From Bolinopsis microptera (Eukaryota; Ctenophora; Tentaculata; Lobata; Bolinopsidae), in NCBI RefSeq assembly GCF_026151205.1, contig NC_087080.1, positions 14,827,337-14,891,336 on the forward strand: a stretch of DNA of 64,000 nucleotides. The letters are read 5' to 3'. Both the position numbers and the translations under genes were made by a program. Shown here in pieces: positions 13,062 to 53,983 of this stretch (the stretch's first letter is position 1; each line of letters begins with the position of its first letter). The notes below the pieces were generated by a model that saw only the letters and a program-made list of their open reading frames with translations, was not told the DNA's origin and did not search any database.

Positions 13062-14170
13062 GGGTCAAAACTTTGCTGGAAGGTGGAACTGTCTTCAGAC
13101 AAAACTTTGCTGGAAGGTGGAACTGTCTTCAGTCAAAACTTTGCTGGAAAGTGGAACTGTGTTCAGTCAAAACTTTGCTGGAAAGTGGAACTGTCTTCAG
13201 ACAAAACTTTGCTGGAAGGTGGAACTGTCTTCAGTCAAAACTTTGCTGGAAGGTGGAACTGTCTCCAGTCATAACTTTGCTGGAAAGTGGAACTGTCTTC
13301 AGTCATAACTTTGCTGGAAAGTGGAACTGTCTTCAGTCAAAACTTTGCTGGAAAGTGGAACTATCTTCAGTCAAAACTTTGCTGGAAGGTGGAACTGTCT
13401 CCAGTCATAACTTTGCTGGAAAGTGGAACTGTCTTCAGTCATAACTTTGCTGGAAAGTGGAACTGTCTTCAGTCAAAACTTTGCTGGAAAGTGGAACTGT
13501 CTTCAGTCAAAACTTTGCTGGAAGGTGGAACTGTCTTCAGACAAAACTTTGCTGGAAGGTGGAACTGTCTTCAGTCAAAACTTTGCTGGAAAGTGGAACT
13601 ATCTTCAGTCAAAACTTTGCTGGAAAGTGGAACTGTCTTCAGTCAAAACTTTGCTGGAAGGTGGAACTGTCTTCAGACAAAACTTTGCTGGAAAGTGGAA
13701 CTGTCTTCAGTCATAAGTTTGCTGGAAAGTGGAACTGTCTTCAGTCATAACTTTGCTGGAAAGTGGAACTGTCTTCAGTCAAAACTTTGCTGGAAGGTGG
13801 AACTGTCTTCAGTCATAACTTTGCTGGAAGGTGGAACTGTCTTCAGTCAAAACTTTGCTGGAAGGTGGAACTGTTCTCAGTCACAACTTTGCTGGAAAGT
13901 GGAACTGTCTTCAGTCAAAACTTTGCTGGAAAGTGGAACTGTGTTCAGTCAAAACTTTGCTGGAAAGTGGAACTGTCTTCAGTTAAAACTTTGCTGGAAG
14001 GTAGAACTGTCTCCAGTCATAACTTTGCTGGAAAGTGGAACTGTTCTCAGTCACAACTTTGCTGGAAAGTGGAACTGTCTTCAGACAAAACTTTGCTGGA
14101 AAGTGGAACTGTTCTCAGTCACAACTTTGCTGGAAAGTGGAACTGACTTCAGTCAAAACTTTGCTGGAAA
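13062..14170. repeat. 34-bp satellite, first block (about 32 copies)
   Basis: Tandem 34-bp units. Each starts CTTTGCTGGAAAGTGGAACT and continues with GTCTTCAGTCAAAA or one of a few recurrent variants (CTTCAGACAAAA, CTCCAGTCATAA, TCTCAGTCACAA). The variants recur in mixed order, which points to local unequal exchange. Since 34 is 1 modulo 3, the + frames rotate through the unit and give long overlapping open frames of up to 308 codons. I regard these as non-coding. Confidence 0.95.
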
Positions 14171-14930
14171 TGAAACATTCTTTGATCATTCCACTTTGTC
14201 CTGTGAAATTTAAATTTCTCATTTCACAACTTTTAAATTGAGAATCGTTTCCTCAGTTAAATTTCTGGCCAGGAATCGCGTTAACAGAAACTTTTACGTG
14301 CTAGTTTACAATCTAAAAAACTCTTGCGGAGGTGGAACAGACCTCAGACTAAACTTTGCTGGCAATTGCAACTGTTTCGTCAAATTTGTGTGTAAAGTGA
14401 ATTTTCTTAGACTCAAAACTTTGCTGAAATGTATGGAGACACTTACAGACAAAAACTATGGACGTACAAACCAATTCAGTCAAAACTTTGTGAAAAGTGT
14501 AACATGTTCTCGTCACAAACTTGCTTGAAGATTAAACTGATCACAATAAACTTGCTGAAATAATGAATGATCTTAGTCACATCTTGTGGTAAGTGGAACT
14601 GTCTTCACGTCAATTCCGTGCTGAAAGTGGACACCGCTCATCAGTCAAAAATGCTCAGAAAGTGGCAACTTGGTCCCTCATCACAGAACACATTGCTGAA
14701 CACGTGAACAGTCAACCAGGTCAAAAATAATAACATATTGCTGAATAAGTGGAACTAGTTCTCGAAGCCCCCAAATACTTTGTGGGAGAGTGAACTGCAC
14801 ACAGAATAACAACATTGCTGAAGGTGGAATTTCAAAAAGTTGGGGATAGAAAGTTAATGTTTGAATCGGACAACGGATGGCTGAGAAGGGTGGAGCCTGT
14901 CTCAGTCCAAAATTGTTGTCAGGAAAGTGG
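14171..14930. repeat. Decayed centre of the 34-bp satellite
   Basis: From 14330 onward the 34-bp unit is still traceable by GCTG, GTGGAAC and TCAGTCA fragments but is full of substitutions and indels. From 14171 to 14330 lies unique sequence with a relative at about 11985-12195. Two homogeneous blocks flank this decayed part, so the array either arose twice or was homogenised separately on each side. Confidence 0.7.
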
Positions 14931-15882
14931 AACTGTTTCAGACAAAAACTTTGCTGGAAGTGGAACTGTCTTCAGACAAAATTTTGCTGAAAGTGTAACT
15001 GTTCTCAGTCACAACTTTGCTGGAAAGTGGAACTGTTCTCAGACAAAACTTTGCTGGAAAGTAGAACTGTTCTCAGTCACAACTTTGCTGGAAAGTGGAA
15101 CTGTTCTCAGTCACAACTTTGCTGGAAAGTGGAACTGTCTTCAGACAAAACTTTGCTGGAAGGTGGAACTGTTTTCAGTCAAAACTTTGCTGGAAGGTGG
15201 AACTGTCTTCAGACAAAACTTTGCTGGAAAGTGGAACTGTCTTCAGTCAAAACTTTGCTGGAAAGTGGAACTGTCTTCAGTCAAAACTTTGCTGGAAAGT
15301 GGAACTGTCTTCAGACAAAACTTTGCTGGAAAGTGGAACTGTCTTCAGTCAAAACTTTGCTGGAAAGTGGAACTGTTCTCAGTCACAACTTTGCTGGAAA
15401 GTGGAACTGTCTTCAGTCAAAACTTTGCTGGAAAGTGGAACTGTCTTCAGTCACATCTTTGCTGGAAAGTGGAACTGTCTTCAGTCACATCTTTGCTGGA
15501 AGGTGGAACTGTCTTCAGTCAAAATTTTGCTGGAAAGTGGAACTGTTCTCAGTCACAACTTTGCTGGAAAGTGGAACTGTCTTCAGTCAAAACTTTGCTG
15601 GAAAGTGGAACTGTCTTCAGACAAAACTTTGCTGGAAAGTGGAACTGTCTTCAGTCACAACTTTGCTGGAAGGTGGAACTGTCTTCAGACAAAACTTTGC
15701 TGGAAAGTGGAACTGTCTTCAGTCACAACTTTGCTGGAAGGTGGAACTGTCTTCAATCAAAATTTTGCTGGAAAGTGGAACTGTCTTCAGACAAAACTTT
15801 GCTGGAAAGTGTAACTGTTCTCAGTCACAACTTTGCTGGAAGGTGGAACTGTCTTCAGACAAAACTTTGTTGGAAGGTGTAA
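14931..15882. repeat. 34-bp satellite, second block (about 28 copies)
   Basis: The same 34-bp unit as at 13062-14170, again with the CAGTCAAAA, CAGACAAAA and TCTCAGTCACAA variants. It is richer in the TCTCAGTCACAA form than the first block and lacks most CTCCAGTCATAA units. Three long open frames on the + strand run through it; they are frame-rotating artefacts of the repeat. Confidence 0.95.
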
Positions 15883-17477
15883 CAGCAGCAGTAGGCCATT
15901 TAATGTTTAGTGTAAGAATAAAGAAATACTCAAACAAACAGGGCCAAAATTCGGAGCAATGTGTTAGCTCTGGTGTTTGGTCATCATTTTAGTCAAAGTT
16001 TTACATCATTTGGGATGACAGAGAGCAAATCTGTGTTGAGACAGAGAGGGAGCCATCAAACCTGAACTCAACGGAAAAACTATATTTGAAAAGGCGCGGT
16101 AAAGCTACACTAGTGAAAGCTAAATAGTACACTTCAGTTCTGTACTTAATAACTAGCACCTGACAACTTCAGGACAACATATAATTGAGTCAAATTAGTG
16201 TCAGTTAGCACATATCAACCCGTATCTCCAATCAACATTAGCTGAAATTAACTGGAGAACATTTTTCAGAAGTACACAATTTGCACGGTCAGTCAGCTTT
16301 TCTAAAACTCATGACAGTATATCAGAGATGAGATATTCTGGTAAGTGGTAACTCGACTCTGTAACACAGGATACCAGTTGTAATCCACAGATGTTGACTG
16401 CCATCCAATCAAGCTCCGCTTATTGAGTTGTAGAAGTGTATGGTAGTGTTCCTTGATAACGGACCATTTTTGTACGAGCATGGCACATTACTTTTATACG
16501 TGTTACAAAACACAAAAACTGAGATTTCAAATCATTCACTGGTCACCACGATGTGTTTTGAAAATCGATAACATCATATCGTGCCCTGGACATGAGCAGC
16601 ACAAATTGTAGGCGATGACAAGTTATTTTCTCTACGCAAAAACTTAAGCATCAATCAACAGTTAAGTAAGAGGTTAGAACACAAGTTGGATAAGTAAATG
16701 ATATCATAGGGTACTATCTAACAGCAACAGCACCTAAAGATTATTTCCCAACTGTCGGCCAAGACAATTTAAAGGAACAATAATAGGATTAAATTCCATG
16801 AAAAAGTGCACGTTTTGTAAAAAGTGCACGTTTTGTAAAAAGTGTACGTTTTGTACTAGTAAAGAGCTACGAGGTAGAAACTGCGAAGAAAGACAATGTA
16901 GATATCATGAAAAGGCGTAAGAACAAGTCGGGCTATACGCTAGTATCCAGATTCGCTCAGTAAAGGATGAAAGGACGGAAGCCATTATTACGAAGGAAAC
17001 ATCAGTCAAAGAGCAAGTCTAGCCAACCAACTGGCTGGTTGGTGAAACATGTCTGAAAGGCAAGGAACCAGCAGCGGGGGACCACCAAAGAGGGCGACCA
17101 GATAGCCACATTATGCCATCATGTACAGCCTAGATAACTAACTCTTGAATTAGAACCACTGATCAACAATAACTACGCCCATGAATAAAATAGGATAAAA
17201 TAGTCATTTCAGAATGCTTCATTCTTCTTTAAGAAGAAGACGTATAATGTAGAATTAGAGAAAGCGAGGTACAGTAAAACAAAAGCGCAAAAGAGTCACC
17301 CTACGATGTACTCTCTCTCTCTCTCTGCCTCCCTCTGCCACTCTCTCTACCTCTCTCTCTCTCTCTCTCTCTGACTTGATGGAGTGCCGACAGGTAAAAC
17401 CACCATTTGCTAGCCCTCAATACTCTCATCAGCTGTCATCAGTCTCACACACGCCTGCTGAAGACACCCTAGACTGT
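15883..17477. other. Gene-free interval
   Basis: No supported gene. It contains an 18-bp repeat x3 at 16801-16854 (AAAAAGTGCACGTTTTGT) and an interrupted CT tract at 17310-17371. Confidence 0.5.
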
Positions 17478-17877
17478 ACTGAGTAGGGTGTGGGGTGTAG
17501 GGTGTAGGGTGTAGGGTATGGGGTGTGAGGTGTAGGGTGTAGGATGTGGGATGTGGGGTGTGGGGTGTAGGGTGTGGGGTGTAGGGTGTGAGGTGTAGGG
17601 TGTAGGATGTGGGGTGTGGGGTGTGGGGTGTAGGGTGTGGGGTGTAGGATGTGGGGTGTGGGTGTAGGGTGTGGGGTGTAGGGTGTGGGGTGTGGGATGT
17701 GGGGTGTACTGAGTGGGGTGTGGGGTGTATGGTGTGGGGTGTGAGGTGTAGGATGTGGGGTTTGGGGTGTAGGGTGTAGGGTGTAGGGTGTGGGGTGTAG
17801 GGTGTAGGGTGTGAGGTGTAGGGTGTGGGGTGTAGGGTGTGGGGTGTGGGGTGTAGGGTGTAGGGTGTGGGGTGTGG
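17478..17877. repeat. G-rich 7-bp-based array
   Basis: About 400 bp built from GGGTGTA, GGGTGTG and near variants (GGATGTG, GAGGTGT). The + strand carries a GGG or GGGG run every 7 bases almost throughout. It has strong potential for G-quadruplexes and superficial resemblance to a telomere-type repeat. It is internal to the window and no TTAGGG run is present. Confidence 0.9.
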
Positions 17878-20208
17878 TTACTTCCAGCCTTTTGTTTTAC
17901 AAGTGAGAGATTCCCAGACCATATTTACACGGACACAATTTGAGGTAGCTTTTGGGCTTTCGAGTAACTAAACTTTGATAGGTTAAAATTTGGGCCAGCC
18001 GTAATCTAACAGGTCCGAGTAAACTACGAAGCTCGCTGTCCTGTACGGGTATTGAGTAAGCCAAGACTGTGACCTCGCCTTAGGCGCACACCATTTCACG
18101 CCAAAATAACTTAACTTTTCAGACCAATGCCGATGCAAAGGGTACTGACCGTTTCCAGAAGCGCTGAATGTAAAACCGGTTTCATCTGTGGGCGGTTATT
18201 TGAACTTCGAAGGGTAGTGCTAGCAAAACTGAAATGGTGGGCAAAACGCAGGAGTGACTTAGATTTGAGATGAAGGGCGTGGCGTTCTGCAGAAGCTGCT
18301 TCCAAGGAGTTTTAGGCGGGACCGGATAAAAAGAGAGTAAAATAAAGTCGATGAGAAGTCACAGTAGACATGTAAGCGGTATGTCAAGTCAAATTTCGTA
18401 GACGAAATCGTGTCCAAAGATATCCCTGGATGAACTGAGCATCAGAAGAAAATGACGTTAAAGTAGCACTAAAAAGCTTTGTGGGTTCTTAAAATATGAA
18501 AGCGGAAGCCCTGCAGGGTTCGGGCGTAAAAAGATGTGCAAATGTGATGTACATGTAATTCCTCTCATTTACAACAGTTTGATATCCGACATATTATGAC
18601 GAATTATATTTATAAGATAACGTCAACAAAATGAGCCGTGAAACTCGGCATCTAAATCATAAATATATTGTAATTTTCGCACAGGAGGACCGTAAATGTG
18701 TTCAAATAAAATATGAATGCTGAAGAATATCAAATAACAGTCGGCATTTAAAAGTATGTGTATTACATTGAACTGTATTATAGATCATATGGCTTGTGTC
18801 CGATTCATCAAACAGAATAACCTCTGGCCTTGTGTACGGCTCCCCCGTGCTCCCCGATTAAATATGAGATTGAGCAGCACTGAACACGTTTAATCAAGAA
18901 ATTGAGCTACCCTTGCAATTTGCGGTGTAGCCCCGGCCTGGCTGAGATTAAGTCTTAACCTTGTGCAACATAATTTCCTGTACACGACCACCAGATCAGA
19001 CTTTATTGAGGGACCTACTTAGGAAATGAGGTGATGCAATCACGGGAGGGAGTTTCATTGAAAAAGAGAGTGCTGGGAGTGGTGATGGTTTTAATTGTGT
19101 TCCTCCTAGATAGCTTACTAAGCTGCTTAGAGAGTAAAACGAAAAGTATTGGAATCTTTTTGTGGAAGGTGAGTGACGGCAGTGCTTGGGTTTTATGACA
19201 TGATTGCTCAAAAGTTCCTTTTCTGGTAAATCGAACCTGAAAACAGTTGACACAGATCAAAAATTGAAGCAATTGATCTTTAACGCACATAAGCGCTGAT
19301 CTTCAACCAGGGATACATTTGGAAAGTACCGAACATCCTTTATGGATTACGCACCTCCTTCATTATACCGAGAATTAGATTTACTTAATTATTCTTTCTT
19401 CTCCCCAACCCTGAAAATAACCTCCGTTTCATGAAAAATGAAATCTGTCTAGTAAAAGTTTCTCCAATTAGATCTCATATGGATCTCCTTTTGCCTCGAC
19501 CGGACCAGTCTGAAATGAAGGGGAACCAGAAGAGGGAAATAAGTTCATGGGAAACAAATTTAGGGCAAAAACATCTCGGGAAGGCTGTGGTGGAATTTAG
19601 AGACCTTAAGCATCACCTGTATGTCGACAGACATGTCGAGCAACGAAAGGCAGGCATAAACACGCTATTATGAGAGAGCAAGGTTAGTTTCAGTTTATCG
19701 AGCACATTAGTAGATATACCGAATATGGTTTAATGATTGGATACGAAACGCCCTACAAGGTGTCTTCACTTGATGTTTGCGATACCCCAGCTCTACTCGA
19801 CAACGGCCCATTTAATTATGAGATCATCTTCCCTTTTTTAAGTCAAGGTAAACCCAAAAAAGGAATTTTTGAAGGAGTAAACATTGACGTTATCCATGAT
19901 ATTTGTGGGGGAGGAAAACATGTGCACCATTTCACTTTGATTTTGGAGGTGCGGTTGGAACGCACTATGCCATACTATACCAAGGATTTTGTCTTCTAAT
20001 TGTTCTCCAACAACTAGTATTTGAATCTACCTTTATAATCAGAACCCATACAGTAGTAGTACTAAAGATATCATGAGACGGTATTGCTCAATGTTTTAAT
20101 TGTTCTTTTCATCATGAAAGGTTTCCTGTAACAGTTTGAATAACAAGAACCTCTGTGACGGTGTTGGTTTGTTTGGATATTATTGACAATACAAACTTCT
20201 GATTATAG
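17878..20208. other. Region upstream of the AHCY-like gene
   Basis: No exon is recognised. Two modest + strand open frames (19431-19673 and 19733-19999, in different frames) begin with ATG but match no family I know and have no splice support. They may be 5' leader or chance. The promoter and any 5' untranslated exon of the downstream gene must lie here or farther left. I see no clear TATA box at a sensible distance. Confidence 0.4.
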
Positions 20209-27046
<6,838 letters not shown>

Positions 27047-27189
27047 GTTGTTAAAGTTGTTTTTAATCGTAGAGTTCTAATGGTTATGGTTTTATTAAAT
27101 AACTGATGTTATTTGTTAATTTAGAATGAATAGGTATTATAGTAAGAAACGTTAGTCATTGCAGAATGCAGATATTAATAGATACAATT

Positions 27190-27195
27190 AATAAA
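27190..27195 (+). terminator. Poly(A) signal of the AHCY-like gene
   Basis: AATAAA 144 bases past the stop codon at 27044-27046. It is the first canonical hexamer downstream and gives a 3' untranslated region of about 170 bases. Confidence 0.6.
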
Positions 27196-27283
27196 CGTTA
27201 GCAGAAAAAAAATGATTAAGGTTTGAAAATTAAGTAGAAATTCAAAGCATGGCTAGTATAGAAATCACAAAGGGTGCTGCAGA

Positions 27284-27289
27284 TTTATT
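27284..27289 (-). terminator. Candidate poly(A) signal of the - strand exchange-factor gene
   Basis: AATAAA on the - strand, about 280 bases past the proposed stop codon at 27570-27568. With the + strand signal at 27190 it would keep the two convergent transcripts from overlapping by more than a few bases. Confidence 0.45.
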
Positions 27290-27567
27290 ATCACGAGCTA
27301 ACAAACTTTGTAGTAGTGCGTTTAGTTTATATTTGGTAGCAGTTTTGATTAAAATATTGTAATAATTTGATATTTTGTAAATTAATAAGATATTCTCTAG
27401 AATTGATATCATGATGCGAGTATATTGGTACCCTGACCCGAATTAATAAATGAAAGAATTGTACTCAGTGACCGATTTTGTAATGTTTACACTTCATTTT
27501 GAAGAGAAGCGAGTTTATAATGCAAACAAATTCACCTATTTCGTCAGACAAAATCATATCACAATAA

Positions 27568-46246
<18,679 letters not shown>

Positions 46247-46990
46247 ATTGTGCAGACCTCGAACTATTATATTATATTGCGGTTATATTACAGCGTGTTT
46301 AAGGGAAATTTAACCGTTTATCATTTATAAATGATCTTGAAAATCTACGTTCATCTTTGGTTAAAATCAAAGCTCACAACAGCGTTGAGTTCTGAGATAA
46401 CAACAGGAGCCCTCCGTACAGGCACACGAAAAGTGGGTTAAGCATTTGGGAAGCACGCAACCAACCCCGGCTAAGAAAAGTAAGAACTAATCAGTAAAGG
46501 TAGCTCAGTTCTAGTCTCAGGGAAAAGATGTAGAGTCGGGTGTTTGCCCGTGTTAAACCGGGCTGTCAGGCAACAGACTAACAGAGCGCTGCTGTCTGCT
46601 AGTGGCAGTATCAAGGTAGTGTCAGACTCTGTGTGTGGCAGTATCAAGGTAGTGTCAGACTCTGTGTGTGGCAGTTGCAAGGTAGTGCCAGACTAGTAAA
46701 AGTGGGGAAAATGAGCCGACAAGGATTTTTTTGTGTGCACGGGAAATGCTCTGAACTGCACAAATTTCAACACAACAATACGAGTACACTGTAAAATTAG
46801 AGAGTGAAACTCACCCTCTATCGACAGAAATAAAACGAAAAATGGTAAAAAACAACTTGTTTGCAGGGTCAGCTGTCAACGAACACCGGGCTACCAAATA
46901 TATGGAATATGGAATATGGAATATGACAGTCAACCAATAAGCTCTGAAGAGAGTACATTCTTGAAATAACGAGAGAGTGTATTTGTCTTT
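46247..46990 (-). promoter_or_regulatory. Presumed 5' flank of the exchange-factor gene
   Basis: Sequence upstream of the start codon at 46246. It includes a GGCAGTATCAAGGTAGTGTC repeat (about 33-bp period, near 46600-46690, three copies with the last diverged). No TATA box or initiator could be assigned with confidence, and a non-coding first exon may lie here. Confidence 0.3.
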
Positions 46991-47433
46991 TTAAAAATAA
47001 ATTCGTCTGGTCTTACAGGACGAAGGCATTTGTTAAACTATGTCGGGCGAGTCTTTGCAGTGGAATTTTAGTGCTTCGCTAATGATTCCAGCACTGTTCA
47101 GGAAATGTTCAGTTTCAGAGGTCCTCAAAAAACTGAAGTTGGAGAAGCTATTGTTAGAGTTTGCACGTGTCAGATGTCACGTGACAATCCTGAAATAAGG
47201 GTGGAGTGGAAAGAATGCAATAGAACTTCTCAGAACTTTTTCCAATTATGGGAATTGGTAACATACCATAAAATAGAACGCTGAATGTCACAAGGAAAAC
47301 TTCAAAATTGCATTCCAATAATTGATGTTAACCTGATTTTTCGGAGGCGTCAGGTTATTTGGCACGTATTTTTGAAATAGAGATTATGTAACATTTCTAA
47401 GAAAAAATGTAAGCTCAGATTATTGAACTTCAA

Positions 47434-47470
47434 TAAAATGTTATCTTCAATAATTGAAGGTAACATTTTA
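47434..47470. repeat. 37-bp near-perfect palindrome
   Basis: TAAAATGTTATCTTCAAT pairs with ATTGAAGGTAACATTTTA around one central base. There are 18 pairs with a single T-G wobble. It could extrude as a cruciform or fold as an RNA hairpin. Confidence 0.85.
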
Positions 47471-48139
47471 CAGAAAACTATGTAAGCTCAGAAACGGGGA
47501 TTAACAAGAAATACAGATTATTGGTAGCACAAAACATGTTACATCCCATGATCACCGTCATACCTTTCACAGGAAACGGATTTCAGACAAGGAAACAAAC
47601 ACTAAAAATAAAACACAGAGTCCAAATGCAAAGCGGGCAATGCGAACAGCATATAATGCAAAAATCCGGGGAAAAAAGCCATAAAAATCATCACCCTTTT
47701 GACTAGCTTAATTCTCGCTCACACATGCCCAAATTGTCAGCGTTAACAGTCGTAAAAGATGTATTACATGCTATGCATATTATTCCAATTAGTAAAAATT
47801 AATCTGGTTAATCATAGTTCCACCCTGAGAGAGGAATGGAATGAATGCTTTCGTTTGGAGCACAACTTTCAGATTACTGAAGCAGTCTGCATTTTTATGT
47901 TTTGACTTCGATTTTAAAGATAAGTTTTTAACCTGAAAAGTAAAAAGAAAGAGAGAGAGAGGTGATAATGCGACTGAACAACCGAATGGAATGTCAGCAT
48001 TCTCGGGGATGATCATCGTGCTACATAAGATAATATCTTTGCAACATTCATCTAGCAGGCAAAGACCAAAGTTACAAATTAAAGCACTATATATATTCGA
48101 CCGAATGCCTGTGCTGTTGTATATACAGAGTAGTCACTA

Positions 48140-48160
48140 GGGGGGGGGGGGGGGGGGGGG
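48140..48160. repeat. G21 homopolymer
   Basis: Twenty-one G in a row, closely followed by TATATATAATCATGA and a C7 run. Its length may be uncertain because homopolymers are error-prone. Confidence 0.9.
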
Positions 48161-49304
48161 TATATATAATCATGACCCCCCCTCCCTCACTAGTCAGTAC
48201 CTAGTGCTGTTAGTTTGAAGGAGGGTCTGTGTTTGTCGGAGGCGGCACCACTTTCTTTGAAAAGTTGCTTGAGTTTTTGATTGGTTAACTGTTTATGATG
48301 CTGTAAGCTGATAGGTTAATTGCTGTCATGCGTCAAAACAAAGTAGCACCGCCGCAGAAAAACTCGGGAAAGTCAACAACACTGAGAATACTATAGCTAA
48401 TTATCAGTTTGTTCAGCGTACCACAAAGGACTACTGAACATTCCGATATTGTACAAGCTTACGTAAATCATGATCCTACGGGAAAATACCAGGATTTTCA
48501 TTGGATATTATTGAATAGTGACCGTATTATTATAATATTGACCATATTTTAATATTAACACTATAATTACCAGATATCAAGGAGTAACGAACAATTCGGC
48601 TACTGATCACATGGCATCAAAAGTCTCCATGAAAACGTGACGACAAGCGGACAAACACACCCGTTGCAATAATTCATCTGAAATCCTAGGAAATACAAAT
48701 TCGCCTAAGCAGTGAAGCAGCATTCCATCTTGCTTTGATACGAAACTTAGCAGCAAGCTGATAAATGGGAACAAAACTGCAAGACTAAGTCTAATGGGAG
48801 TTGTGTAATTGTGAGATTTCCATATGTCAATTGACACTTCAAAGTTCGAAAGCCATACATTGACCCAAACATTCTGTACGTACATAGATATTGCTGTTCA
48901 CTTGGCTTGGAATTCTGTACTTGACTACTTGATGAATTTGTACTGGGCTATAAAAAATAGAGTCTTTATATAAATCAAATACAACATTTGAAGACAAATC
49001 ATCAGTAATGTTGGTTAAGCGAATCATGAGTCAGTTGAGAGAGTCAGATGTAACAACGTAACAGTTAAAAACATCAGGATAAAACTGAGCCTATTTTAAG
49101 AAAAGTTTAGAAAGAAAGTATGACGTTTGTTCGTGGACATTAATCCTTATACCTGTCTTAGGGGTTTTTAATGCGTGGGAATCACGTCTTCAAGATGAAA
49201 CTCAGCCAATTTAAGACAGTTTTACTGTAAACTATCGTTTGGATGCTCACCGATCCTTCAACTTGTCTCAAGGGTACTAACTGCGTGGGAAATACAAAGT
49301 GAGC

Positions 49305-49515
49305 GGGTTAAAGTGAGCGGGTTAAAGTGAGCGGGTTAAAGTGAGCGGGTTAAAGTGAGCGGGTTAAAGTGAGCGGGTTAAAGTGAGCGGGTTAAAGTGA
49401 GCGGGTTAAAGTGAGCGGGTTAAAGTGTGCGGGTTAAAGTGAGCGGGTTAAAGTGAGCGGGTTAAAGTGAGCGGGTTAAAGTGAGCGGGTTAAAGTGAGT
49501 TACAAAGTGGGCGGG
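49305..49515. repeat. 13-bp minisatellite with GTGAGC core
   Basis: About 15 copies of GTGAGCGGGTTAAA-type units (14 letters shown, period 13-14), with one GTGTGC variant. The unit contains AAAGTGAGC, which looks like a 5' splice site on the + strand, but no exon is recognised to its left. Confidence 0.9.
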
Positions 49516-50418
49516 TTAAGATCCCTGATTCCCAAAATCTCCTCTCTGAAGGTTTTTGACAAACAATGACTGAGAATTATATGCCTAGTTTTCCAAGAAT
49601 ACGATAATATGAAAGCCAACTGAGTAAACGAAGTTACTTGAGTAGTTCTGTAGTTAAGGAGAGAAAAATCATTAGCACGCTAAAGGTGAGAATTTTTGTG
49701 ATCAGCACAAATTGGACTAAAGATGTTGTGTCCGTGAATAAAACGCGGAAGAGAGACACAACTATGTACTAATAGCAGAAAACAAGTCCTACAGTTTAGC
49801 CTGAGCCAATTGTAAAAAACTGAGTTATTAAAAAATTATTGCGTCTAGACCAAAAAGTGTCATATTTTTGAGACGGACCTTTTACTTCACGGCATACGTA
49901 AACTCTTGGGCGACATCAATAAAACAACTCTTTAAATTAGCACAACACAACAAATCTGTAACATTCTTTGAGAATTATGACTTCTTATTACTTTATTATA
50001 TGGCTTAGGCCGATTTTTACAGGAATTTTCAGTAAAATTTCCTGTTTTAATTATTGTAAACAAAACCAAAGTAATGAAGCAAGTTATAAAAGTAGGCCAG
50101 GAAGACGTATTATATAATGAGGCCAGGGTTGCACTGTCCCAAGACATTAACGCTACGCATATCTTGTGCTGTTGACAGCAAACTTTATTAATCGTTCAAC
50201 GTGCGATTAAAGGAGTAAAATGATTGATAATTTGTAAATTATAGTTCGTGATGTAATCTAAAAACAGTAAGGACCACGCTATAGAGAGTAGCACACTGCC
50301 GGACCACGCGGCAAAACAGCAGCTATTAAACGGACACAGAGCGCACTTTCATCTACTGAATCCTCAGTTCTGACAGCGTTCCCATACCAGATCCAGCTCT
50401 GAAGGGCTTGTCTTCACA

Positions 50419-53980
<3,562 letters not shown>

Positions 53981-53983
53981 AAC

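Larger units (their letters stand above)
46991..49300. other. Gene-free interval
   Basis: No gene recognised. It contains a 37-bp near-perfect palindrome at 47434-47470, a run of 21 G at 48140-48160 followed by a C7 run, and short open frames without family signature. Confidence 0.5.

Noticed and set aside
13015-15992. Long + strand frames with LCWKVELSSVKTLLES-type repeats (up to 355 codons)
   Set aside because: All three frames are open because the 34-bp unit rotates the frame. Variant units containing CATAAC end some tracks, as expected without selection.
17478-17877. Interstitial telomere
   Set aside because: Units are GGGTGTA/GGGTGTG, not a known metazoan telomere repeat (TTAGGG or TTAGG), and the array is heterogeneous.
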